Origin: Chloroflexota bacterium
Lineage (GTDB): Bacteria > Chloroflexota > Limnocylindria > Limnocylindrales > CSP1-4
Direction: 5' to 3'
DNA length: 6,062 bases
NCBI GenBank assembly: GCA_025935655.1
Contig: JAICUV010000210.1
Span: forward strand, 1-6,062
The notes beneath the pieces were generated by a model that was not told the DNA's origin, ran no database searches, and saw only the letters and a list, made by a program, of their open reading frames with translations. Below, piece after piece: positions 1-6,062 of the stretch (the stretch's first letter is position 1; the number at the start of each line of letters is the position of its first letter). The position numbers and the translations under genes were made by a program.

Positions 1-1019
<1,019 letters not shown>

Positions 1020-1035
<16 letters not shown>

Positions 1036-2360
1036 ACGGCCCGAACGCGGGCGGCCACCACCCGGGCGACATCGTCGCGGTCGGCGTGCGGCCCGCGGGC
1101 GGCGGCCGGATCGCGCTCGTCGAGCCGCCGAAGCCCGGCGAGCCCACGATGCGCTGGCTGAGCCACGCCCACTCGATCGACGAGATCGAGAAGGAGCTCA
1201 ACCGGATCTGGGCGCAGCCCGACCTCGTCGTGGGCACCGAGGACGAGCGGCCGTTCCGCCATGTCGCCGCCCGGACGTCGGTGATGAACCTCGTGGTCAT
1301 CGCGCGCCAGCCGGAGGTCGGCGAGCGGACCGCCGAGACGATCCAGCGGCTCACGGGGCGTCATCCATCGCGGACGCTGATCGTGCTGTCGGCGGACCCC
1401 GACGGCCCGCCGTGGCTGGAGGCACGGATCCAGGCCCATTGCGTCCTCCCGCGCGAGGACGCGCCCGAGACCTGCACCGAGATGATCTTCCTCACCGCGG
1501 GCGGCGAGACGGGCCGCCACCTGACCGCGCTGGTGGAGCCGCTCCTCGTCCACGACCTGCCGGTCACCGTGTGGTGGCCGGGCGAGCCGCCGCTGGACCG
1601 CGAGCCGGCGCGCGAGCTGCTCGAGGTCACCGACCGCCTCGTCGTGGATGCCTCGTCGTGGAGCGGCGACGGCCTCGCGCGTCTCCACCAGCTGGCGGCC
1701 CTGTACGAGGCCTTCGACCGGCTCTCGATCCGCGACTTCGCGCTCGTCCGGCAGTCCCGCTGGCGGGAGGCGATCGCGTCCGTGTTCGACCTCCCCGAGT
1801 TCCTCCCGTTCCTGGCGTCGATCAAGCGGATCTCGGTGACCTACGGCACCCACGACGAGGTCGGGCTGCCCGGGTCAACGAACGTCGTCAAGCCGCTGTA
1901 CCACGTCGCGTGGCTGGCCTCGCGGCTGGGGATGCGGGTCACGTCGCCGCTCGCGCACGTGGACGCTCGACGGCCGGGCACGCCGGTCCGTCTCCGCCCG
2001 GGAGAGAAGCCACCGATGGACCGCGGCCTCGCGGGCAAGCTTCGCGGCGCGTCCGGCGAGGTCACCGTCGTCATGCGCCCGGTCGCCTCGGCCATGCCGC
2101 CCGGGACCACGCTGCGGGTCGAGATCCTCGCGGAGCGCCGCGGCTCCGAGCTCCGCACCGACGTCACCGCGGAGGCCGAGAACGTCCACGTCCACACCTG
2201 GCTCGACGGCGTCCAGGCGATCGACCGCACGTTCAAGGCGCCGCGCCGCGGCGACGTCGACCTGCTGGGCGAGGCGCTCGAGACCGGCGGCCGCGACCCG
2301 CTCGCCGTCGAGACGATCCGCAAGGCGGCAGAGCTGATCGGCCACCATCACGTCGACTGA
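1020..2360 (+). CDS. opcA: Glucose-6-phosphate dehydrogenase assembly protein OpcA
   Basis: OpcA is known from cyanobacteria and actinobacteria as a cytoplasmic partner that promotes assembly and activity of glucose-6-phosphate dehydrogenase; it is not an enzyme itself. The product is 446 residues from GTG 1020. The N-terminal OpcA domain covers roughly residues 48-265, with SVMNLVV at 87-93, RHPSRTLIV at 114-122, and the diagnostic stretch from EMIFLTAGGE to PVTVWWPGEP at 154-190. The C-terminal OpcA domain follows to about 445 and ends with an acidic and histidine-rich tail. Residues 1-45 are rich in Gly and Pro and poorly conserved-looking, so translation could instead begin at ATG 1149, giving 403 residues. 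That site has only a weak GCGAG upstream. The start overlaps zwf out of frame by 16 bases, and pgl follows after 28 bases. This zwf-opcA-pgl order is the usual one, and it supports a co-regulated functional complex with the upstream Zwf. Confidence 0.95.
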
Positions 2361-2378
2361 GTCCGAGCCCGCGAACAC

Positions 2379-2382
2379 GAGG
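2379..2382 (+). promoter_or_regulatory. Ribosome binding site for pgl
   Basis: GAGG lies 6 bases before ATG 2389. The in-frame TTG at 2383 would directly abut it, and ATG 2398 is 15 bases away, so ATG 2389 is the best start. Confidence 0.6.
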
Positions 2383-2388
2383 TTGTCC

Positions 2389-3213
2389 ATGTCCTCCATG
2401 CCCCAGGTCCGCGTTCTCCCGACTCCCGACGAGGTGTCCGCCGCCGCCGCAGCGGAGATCATCCGCGTCCTCGCGGCGGCCATCGCCGCGCGCGGCGTCG
2501 CGCACTGGGCGACGACCGGCGGATCGGCCGCGCCGCCCGTGTACCGGCTGCTCGGCTCGCCGCCCCTGCGCCAGGCGATCGACTGGGACTGCGTCCACGT
2601 CTGGTGGGGCGACGACCGGTTCGTGCCCGTGGACCACCCGCTGTCCAACGTCCTGCCGCTCGAGCAGATCCTGCTCGACAGCGGGGGCGACGACTCGGAC
2701 ATCGGGGCGACGACGTCCGACGTGGGCGAGGCCGGCCTGGGCGTCCACATCCCGGCGGCCAACCTCCACCCGATCCCGATGTCCGCGGCGATCCAGCACG
2801 GGACCGGGGTCGTGGGGGCCGCGGCGGCCTACGCCGCGGCGCTCGCGGAGCTCGCGCCCGTGAACGAGGACCGGCTCCCGGCGTTCGACCTCGTGTGGCT
2901 CGGCGTCGGGCCGGACGGACACATCCTGTCCGTGTTCCCGGGCTCCGCGGTCTGGGACGCGGGCACGAACGTCGCGCCCGTCCCCGCCCCGACGCACGTG
3001 GAGCCGCACGTGGAACGGGTGACGATCCATCCCCGGCTGCTCGCGGCCGCGGGGGAGGTCCTCGTCGTGACGACGGGCGCAGGCAAGGCGGCGAACGTGG
3101 CCAAGGCCTGGACCGGCGACGACGTCCGGGAGCTGCCGCTCCGCGCGGCCCGGCTCCCGAACGCCGTCTGGCTCCTCGACGAGGCGGCCGCCGCGGAGCT
3201 CACGCTGCCCTGA
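2389..3213 (+). CDS. pgl: 6-phosphogluconolactonase (DevB/SOL type)
   Basis: The enzyme hydrolyses 6-phosphogluconolactone made by Zwf to 6-phosphogluconate in the cytoplasm. The product is 274 residues from ATG 2389, slightly longer than the usual 230-260. The family motifs appear in order: the phosphosugar-binding TTGGSAAPPVY at 42-52 (commonly SGGSTP), WWGDDRFVP at 72-80 followed by DHPLSN at 82-87, GVGPDGH at 172-178 with the probable catalytic His178, and TGAGKA at 229-234. The motif usually read as GDER is GDDR here, a conservative Glu-to-Asp change. Much of the extra length lies around residues 97-122, a Gly/Asp-rich loop between SNVLPLEQ and NLHPIP. It is the third gene of the zwf-opcA-pgl run and shares its orientation and codon bias. 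The order and motifs make the assignment secure; activity with the altered loop is inferred. Confidence 0.95.
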   Translation: MSSMPQVRVLPTPDEVSAAAAAEIIRVLAAAIAARGVAHWATTGGSAAPPVYRLLGSPPLRQAIDWDCVHVWWGDDRFVPVDHPLSNVLPLEQILLDSGGDDSDIGATTSDVGEAGLGVHIPAANLHPIPMSAAIQHGTGVVGAAAAYAAALAELAPVNEDRLPAFDLVWLGVGPDGHILSVFPGSAVWDAGTNVAPVPAPTHVEPHVERVTIHPRLLAAAGEVLVVTTGAGKAANVAKAWTGDDVRELPLRAARLPNAVWLLDEAAAAELTLP

Positions 3214-3215
3214 GG
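3212..3215 (+). promoter_or_regulatory. Ribosome binding site for the hydrolase gene
   Basis: GAGG overlaps the pgl stop codon (TGA 3211-3213) and sits 6 bases before ATG 3222. This couples the hydrolase gene to pgl and selects ATG 3222 over the adjacent GTG 3225 and the longer open frame running through pgl. Confidence 0.6.
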
Positions 3216-3221
3216 CGCGGC

Positions 3222-4070
3222 ATGGTGGCCCCGTTCCCGGACACGCCCTCGCGCTTCGTCGCCTCACCGGACGGCGCCCGGATCGCGGTGTTCTCGGCCG
3301 GGCGAAGCGCCGTCCCCGGGCCGCCGATCCTCCTGGTCCACGGCACGACGGCCGACCACCGGACGTGGCGCGTCGTCGCGCCGGAGCTCGCCACGCGCCA
3401 TGCCGTCCACGACAGCGATCGCCGCGGCCGCGGCGACTCCTCCGACGGGCCGCCGGGCGGCTACGCGATCGAGCGCGAGCTCGATGACCTGGCCGCGGTG
3501 GCGGAGGCCATCGCCGCGGAGGCCGGTGGGCCCGTTGACGTCGTCGGCCACTCGCTGGGCGGGCGGATCGCGCTCGGCGCCTCGCTGCGAACGGCCGCAA
3601 TCAGGCGGATCGTGGCGTACGAGAGCGCCCCGACCGCCGATGCGCGCGCGCCGGGCGAGCGCGACACGCTGCTCGACGCCCTCCGCGCCGACCTCGCCCG
3701 CGGCGATCACGACGCGGTGCTCGCGCGGTTCATGACCGAGGCGGTCGGGATGCCTGCCGAGGACCTCGCCGCATTCCGCGCCGACCCGATCTGGGCCCTG
3801 CGGGCCGCGGCCGCCCCGACGATCGTCCGCGAGCTCGAGGCCGCGGAGGACGACCCGGCCGTCGGGCTGGAGGCCCTCGCTCGCGTCACGGTCCCGGTGC
3901 TGCAGCTCGTCGGGTCGGCGGGCACGGCCGGCTTCCGGGCGGGGGCGGAACGGCTCGACGCGCGGCTGGCGGAGGGTCGCCTCGTGATCGTCGAGGGGGC
4001 TCGACACGCCGCGCACCACAGCCATCCCGACGCCTTCATCGGCCTCGTCGAACGGTTCCTCGCCTCGTGA
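3222..4070 (+). CDS. Alpha/beta-fold hydrolase, substrate unknown
   Basis: The product is a 282-residue cytoplasmic protein with the alpha/beta hydrolase fold. Visible elements are the oxyanion-hole HGTT at 40-43, DRRGRGDS at 66-73 after strand 4, the nucleophile elbow GHSLGG at 109-114 with Ser111, a helical cap region at roughly 135-205, and the C-terminal GARH with candidate catalytic His262. The Asp or Glu normally found after strand 7 is not there: the strand PVLQLVG at 225-231 runs into SAGTAGF. Glu134, in AYES after strand 6, is a candidate replacement acid. There is no signal peptide. The gene begins 8 bases after pgl, so it is probably co-transcribed with it. The location suggests, but does not show, a metabolic or detoxification role linked to sugar phosphate oxidation. 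Esterase, lactonase and haloperoxidase-like members share this layout, so the reaction cannot be named. Confidence 0.9.
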   Translation: MVAPFPDTPSRFVASPDGARIAVFSAGRSAVPGPPILLVHGTTADHRTWRVVAPELATRHAVHDSDRRGRGDSSDGPPGGYAIERELDDLAAVAEAIAAEAGGPVDVVGHSLGGRIALGASLRTAAIRRIVAYESAPTADARAPGERDTLLDALRADLARGDHDAVLARFMTEAVGMPAEDLAAFRADPIWALRAAAAPTIVRELEAAEDDPAVGLEALARVTVPVLQLVGSAGTAGFRAGAERLDARLAEGRLVIVEGARHAAHHSHPDAFIGLVERFLAS

Positions 4071-4083
4071 TCGCCGCCCATGG

Positions 4084-4089
4084 CAGACT
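4084..4089 (+). promoter_or_regulatory. Possible extended -10 element, leaderless start of the membrane protein gene
   Basis: CAGACT is preceded by TGG at 4081-4083, giving a TGn extended -10 arrangement. It keeps the A at position 2 and T at position 6 of the -10 consensus, but not the first T. It ends 6 bases before ATG 4096, which would place transcription start at the ATG. No clear -35 element is seen, and only a weak AGG (4091-4093) could serve as a ribosome binding site. Confidence 0.3.
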
Positions 4090-4095
4090 CAGGCC

Positions 4096-4353
4096 ATGGA
4101 ACTCGGAATCATCGGCTGGATCGTCATCGGCCTGCTCGCAGGCTCAATCTCGGGCTGGTTCGTGGGCTCACGGTCCGTCCAGGGCTGCCTGCCCACGATG
4201 ATCGTCGGGGTCATCGGCGGCGTGATCGGGGGCTGGCTCAGCGGCGCGATGGGCCTGGGACGCGTCGAGGGCTTCATCGGCGCCCTGCTGTTCGCGACGA
4301 TCGGCGCGATCGTCGTCCGGCTCGTCCTCCGGGCGATCGAGGGCAACCGGTAG
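4096..4353 (+). CDS. GlsB/YeaQ/YmgE family small membrane protein
   Basis: An 85-residue inner membrane protein of the transglycosylase-associated family. Members are often tied to general stress or envelope stress, but their biochemical role is not settled. Three hydrophobic segments are visible at about 4-23, 34-53 and 58-78. They are rich in glycine repeats, including GLLAGSISGW, VGVIGGVIGGW and GALLFATIGAIV, which is the family pattern. The short loops hold Ser/Arg and Arg/Glu, and the C terminus is basic. Length is normal for the family. The start is ATG 4096, 25 bases after the hydrolase stop, with a poor ribosome binding site. It may be the last gene of the upstream operon, or have its own leaderless promoter. 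The function has no evident link to the pentose phosphate genes. Confidence 0.9.
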   Translation: MELGIIGWIVIGLLAGSISGWFVGSRSVQGCLPTMIVGVIGGVIGGWLSGAMGLGRVEGFIGALLFATIGAIVVRLVLRAIEGNR

Positions 4354-4381
4354 CGCGTCCGGGCGCGCGTCGGCGCCGGCG

Positions 4382-4399
4382 GCCGAAACGCCGTTCGGC
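4382..4399 (+). terminator. Hairpin after the membrane protein gene, possible terminator
   Basis: GCCGAA and TTCGGC form a perfect 6-bp stem around the 6-base loop ACGCCG, 29 bases past the stop codon. No T-tract follows, so it is at best a U-less terminator of the kind proposed in GC-rich bacteria. Its place between a stop codon and a candidate promoter fits that role. Confidence 0.35.
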
Positions 4400-4445
4400 A
4401 CGGTCGCAGGGGACCACCGGCCCGTCACGGGATGGCACCTCGGGC

Positions 4446-4451
4446 TACCAT
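4446..4451 (+). promoter_or_regulatory. -10 element for a leaderless citrate synthase transcript
   Basis: TACCAT matches the TANNNT form of the -10 element and ends exactly 6 bases before ATG 4458, so transcription would begin at or next to the ATG. No purine-rich ribosome binding site precedes the ATG. A weak -35-like CGTCAC lies at 4423-4428, 17 bases upstream of the hexamer. Confidence 0.45.
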
Positions 4452-4457
4452 CCACGC

Positions 4458-5576
4458 ATGAGCGAGCTCGCCGCGGCACCTGCCGACACCCGTCCCTACT
4501 CCCCGGGCCTCGAGGGCGTGATCGCCGGCGAGACCTCCCTCTCGTACATCGACGGAGAGGCCGGCCGCCTCCTCTACCGGGGGTATCCGATCGGCGAGCT
4601 GGTCCACCGGGGCTCGTACGCGGCCATCGCCGAGCTCCTCTGGACCGGCGAGTGGATCGCCGACGCGAAGCTGCCGTGCCTGCCCGTGTCAGAGCCGGTC
4701 CTGACCGCACTCCGCGCGCTGCCCGCGGACGCGCGACCGATGGATGCGCTGCGCACCGCGGTCTCCGTGTGGGGCGCCGTCACGAACCCCTCGTGGCCGC
4801 CGACGCCCGAGCAGGCCCGCGCCCTCACGGCGTCCTCGCCGTCCGCGCTCGCGGCGTTCGCGCGGATCCGCCAGGGCCTGGAGCCGGTCGCGCCGGACCC
4901 GGATCTCGACCTCGTCGCCGGCTTCCTGTACCAGCTCAACGGCGTGAAGCCCGAGGCGGAGGCCGCGCGGGCGCTGGACGCCTACTTCGTCGTGGGGGCG
5001 GAGCACGGCTTCAATGCGTCGACGTTCACCGCACGCGTGATCACGTCCACCCGCTCGGACATCGCGTCCGCCGTGTGCGGCGCGATCGGCGCGATGAAGG
5101 GCCCGCTCCACGGTGGCGCGCCGTCCGAGGTCGTCGAGCAGATCCACGAGGTCGGCTCGCCCGAGCGCGCCGAGGCATGGGTGCGCGACGCGATCGCGAA
5201 CAACGTGCGCCTGATGGGCTTCGGGCACCGCGTGTACCGGGCCTACGACCCGCGCGCAGCGGCGCTCCGCGAGGTCGCCGAGAGCATGGAGCACAAGCCC
5301 GACTGGCTGGAGCTCGCCATCGCGGTGGAGGACGTCGCCCTGCGGGTCCTCGCCGAGAAGCACCCCGACCGCGCGCTCAAGACCAACGTGGAGTTCTACG
5401 CAGCACCGGTCCTCATGGGCGTCGGCCTCAAGCCGGACCTGTTCCCCGCCGCGTTCGCGCTCGCAAGGCACGCCGGCTGGACGGCCCATGCGATCGAGCA
5501 GGGCGCGAACAACCGGCTGATCCGGCCGGACGTGCGGTACGTGGGCCCCGGGGCGCGGCCCCTCGCCGAGGCGTAG
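4458..5576 (+). CDS. Citrate synthase (short, dimeric type)
   Basis: The enzyme condenses acetyl-CoA with oxaloacetate to give citrate, the entry step of the TCA cycle. The product is 372 residues, the length of the short Gram-positive/archaeal type. Motifs are IDGEAGRLLYRGYPI at 31-45, the oxaloacetate-site histidine in AEHGFNASTFTARV at 181-194, GPLHGGA at 215-221 (catalytic His218), GFGHRVYRAYDPRA at 254-267 (His257), and NVEFYAA at 310-316. Substrate-binding arginines probably lie in ARHAGW at 336-341 and NRLIRP at 352-357. The last catalytic residue is usually Asp, as in NVDFY; here it is Glu312. The ATG has no ribosome binding site but a -10-like hexamer 6 bases upstream. 2-methylcitrate synthases share this fold; no propionate-pathway gene is visible nearby, so citrate synthase is the better call. 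I give no symbol because gltA, citA and citZ cannot be told apart from sequence alone. Confidence 0.95.
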   Translation: MSELAAAPADTRPYSPGLEGVIAGETSLSYIDGEAGRLLYRGYPIGELVHRGSYAAIAELLWTGEWIADAKLPCLPVSEPVLTALRALPADARPMDALRTAVSVWGAVTNPSWPPTPEQARALTASSPSALAAFARIRQGLEPVAPDPDLDLVAGFLYQLNGVKPEAEAARALDAYFVVGAEHGFNASTFTARVITSTRSDIASAVCGAIGAMKGPLHGGAPSEVVEQIHEVGSPERAEAWVRDAIANNVRLMGFGHRVYRAYDPRAAALREVAESMEHKPDWLELAIAVEDVALRVLAEKHPDRALKTNVEFYAAPVLMGVGLKPDLFPAAFALARHAGWTAHAIEQGANNRLIRPDVRYVGPGARPLAEA

Positions 5577-5630
5577 CGCCGGACGAGGATCGGGAGGGGG
5601 GTCGCGGGGGCTCAGCGCCGGCCGGGGATC
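5575..5630 (+). repeat. Imperfect 17-bp direct repeat at the end of citrate synthase
   Basis: Positions 5575-5591 and 5614-5630 match at 15 of 17 bases (shared core AGCGCCGG, then GGATC), 39 bases apart. The first copy begins inside the TAG stop codon. A weaker third match lies near 5672-5685. The copies also bring GAGGATC (5585-5591) opposite its complement GATCCTC (5627-5633), a 7-bp stem with a 35-base loop. Confidence 0.5.
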
Positions 5631-5645
5631 CTCCAACGAGCGAAC

Positions 5646-5694
5646 GACCTCCGCCTGTGCGGCGCTGTGATGCCCGACGGCGATCCCGGAGGTC
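5646..5694. repeat. 8-bp inverted repeat
   Basis: GACCTCCG at 5646-5653 and CGGAGGTC at 5687-5694 are perfect complements around a 33-base interior. The interior can form a small GGC/GCC stem (5661-5663 with 5672-5674). The role is unknown. Confidence 0.55.
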
Positions 5695-5703
5695 TTCTCG
5701 CGC

Positions 5704-5725
5704 TCGCCCGCCCGCGACCGGGCGA
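5704..5725. terminator. GC-rich hairpin, possible terminator
   Basis: TCGCCCG and CGGGCGA form a perfect 7-bp stem with an 8-base loop (CCCGCGAC). It lies 127 bases after the citrate synthase stop. GAACC follows, with no T-tract, and on the opposite strand the flank is also T-poor. It is plausible as a U-less terminator but could be part of a larger RNA fold. Confidence 0.3.
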
Positions 5726-5732
5726 ACCTCCA

Positions 5733-5824
5733 GCCCGTTTCCAGTCACCTACGCCTGGGACGAGTGTTGACTGACGATTCGCAGTCACTCACCAGCCCCA
5801 CGAGTAGGTGCACCTGGATGGGGC
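5733..5824. repeat. Long nested inverted repeat, possible structured RNA
   Basis: Paired blocks nest inward: GCCC (5733-5736) with GGGC (5821-5824), CCAG (5741-5744) with CTGG (5814-5817), CACCTAC (5746-5752) with GTAGGTG (5804-5810), CTGG (5755-5758) with CCAG (5792-5795), GAG (5762-5764) with CTC (5788-5790), and TGACTG (5768-5773) with CAGTCA (5782-5787) around an 8-base loop. The blocks are separated by small internal loops and one larger one. Which strand is transcribed, if either, cannot be told. Confidence 0.4.
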
Positions 5825-5839
5825 CGGAACGGCGGCCCC
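5820..5839. terminator. Strong GC hairpin, possible terminator for the - strand gene
   Basis: GGGGCCG and CGGCCCC form a perfect 7-bp stem with a 6-base loop (GAACGG), 75 bases beyond the stop of the - strand gene. No T-tract is present on either side. It shares bases 5821-5824 with the outermost stem of the nested repeat, so the two folds compete there. Confidence 0.35.
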
Positions 5840-5913
5840 GGTCCTCCTGGCACTCGCTCCAGTTGTGGTCTGGGGAAGGGGGAAACGGCAGGCCGGCGGC
5901 AACGCGACGCGTC

Positions 5914-6062
5914 CTAGTGCAGGACCCAGACCTTGAGCGCCACGATCAGCAGCCCGAGCGCGCAGTCCACGACCGCGACGACCAGCGCGGCCGCCCAGCC
6001 ACGTCGCAGCGCCATCCCGACGACCAGGCCCCACACGAACAGCTGGCCGATGCCCGCGGCGA
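5914..6062 (-). CDS. C-terminal end of a membrane protein, unidentified
   Basis: Read on the - strand, this frame is open from the window edge to a TAG at 5916-5914 and gives 48 residues; the start lies beyond base 6062. Two hydrophobic stretches, at residues 1-18 (including GQLFVWGLVVG) and 22-42 (including ALVVAVVDCALGLLIVAL), flank the basic turn RRGW. This is the pattern of two membrane helices with a cytoplasmic loop, ending in KVWVLH. The codon third positions are G or C as in the genes upstream, and the protein looks far more natural than the Arg-rich alternative frame over the same bases. The family cannot be named from this fragment. The gene converges on citrate synthase, with 337 bases between the two stop codons. 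Confidence 0.7.
   Translation of the reverse strand, partial: AAGIGQLFVWGLVVGMALRRGWAAALVVAVVDCALGLLIVALKVWVLH

Larger units (their letters stand above)
5577..5913. other. Repeat-rich intergenic region between convergent genes
   Basis: This stretch separates the 3' ends of citrate synthase (+) and a membrane protein (-). No frame here gives a credible protein. It holds a series of perfect inverted repeats: GAGGATC/GATCCTC (5585-5591/5627-5633), GACCTCCG/CGGAGGTC (5646-5653/5687-5694), TCGCCCG/CGGGCGA (5704-5710/5719-5725), CACCTAC/GTAGGTG (5746-5752/5804-5810), TGACTG/CAGTCA (5768-5773/5782-5787) and GGGGCCG/CGGCCCC (5820-5826/5833-5839). No tRNA, and none of the standard RNA consensus motifs I looked for (RNase P, tmRNA, SRP RNA, cobalamin riboswitch), is recognisable. 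It may be a bidirectional terminator region or an unassigned structured RNA. Confidence 0.6.

Noticed and set aside
1412..2863. Long + strand open frame across opcA and pgl
   Set aside because: The translation is almost wholly Arg, Pro, Gly and Ala, the mark of an alternate frame in GC-rich DNA; opcA and pgl in the other frames have clear family motifs.
2233..3600. 455-codon open frame on the - strand
   Set aside because: Arg- and Gly-rich shadow opposite pgl and the hydrolase, with no recognisable domain.
4080..4457. Upstream extension of the citrate synthase frame to ATG 4080
   Set aside because: The added 126 residues are an Arg-rich out-of-frame reading of the membrane protein gene; the citrate synthase fold starts naturally at ATG 4458.
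5428..5748. - strand frame crossing the end of citrate synthase into the intergenic region
   Set aside because: Low-complexity Arg/Gly/Pro translation with no family resemblance; antisense shadow.
5741..5805. CRISPR-like pair of repeats at a 40-base offset
   Set aside because: Only two degenerate copies with internal mismatches, no third unit and no cas genes.
5800..5900. Faint resemblance to a cobalamin riboswitch (AGGTGCAC early, GGGGAAGGG late)
   Set aside because: The conserved core segments are absent, the spacing is too short, and no gene lies downstream in that orientation.
5577..5913. tRNA, RNase P RNA, tmRNA or SRP RNA
   Set aside because: No T-arm consensus, acceptor stem, or the conserved loops of these RNAs found on either strand.
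5789..6034. 81-codon open frame on the - strand
   Set aside because: Arg/Ala/Gly-rich and crosses the hairpin region; the overlapping frame ending at 5914 gives a coherent membrane protein instead.

Overview
The window is a very GC-rich stretch of bacterial chromosome carrying ordinary central carbon metabolism genes on the + strand. The gene set glucose-6-phosphate dehydrogenase, OpcA, 6-phosphogluconolactonase is typical of Actinomycetota, and OpcA also occurs in Cyanobacteria and some Chloroflexota. The composition, the length of OpcA (about 446 residues) and possible leaderless promoters fit a high-GC actinobacterium or a Chloroflexota lineage. Sequence alone does not let me choose between them.

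Layout. Positions 1-1035 hold the 3' two thirds of zwf; its 5' end lies outside the window. opcA (1020-2360) overlaps the end of zwf by 16 bases. pgl (2389-3213) follows after 28 bases, and an alpha/beta-fold hydrolase of unknown substrate (3222-4070) follows 8 bases later. Each of these three downstream starts has a GAGG-type ribosome binding site 6 bases ahead of it, so 1-4070 reads as one tightly packed operon. Next come a small three-helix membrane protein of the GlsB/YeaQ/YmgE (transglycosylase-associated) family (4096-4353) and a short-type citrate synthase (4458-5576). Neither has a convincing ribosome binding site. Both have a -10-like hexamer exactly 6 bases before the ATG, so both may be leaderless. 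A 6-bp hairpin at 4382-4399 separates them.

Positions 5577-5913 have no credible gene. The stretch lies between the 3' ends of citrate synthase and of a convergent - strand membrane protein, of which only the last 48 residues (5914-6062) are visible. It is dense in inverted and direct repeats. It could be a bidirectional terminator region or could hold an undescribed structured RNA.

How the genes work together. Zwf, assembled or activated by OpcA, oxidises glucose 6-phosphate to 6-phosphogluconolactone with production of NAD(P)H. Pgl hydrolyses the lactone. Together they form the entry arm of the oxidative pentose phosphate pathway. Citrate synthase starts the TCA cycle and is probably a separate transcription unit. 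I see no defence system, mobile element, CRISPR array, tRNA or rRNA. The points worth a second look are the structured intergenic region, the Glu at the usual catalytic Asp position of citrate synthase, the missing acid residue in the hydrolase, and the paired leaderless signatures.
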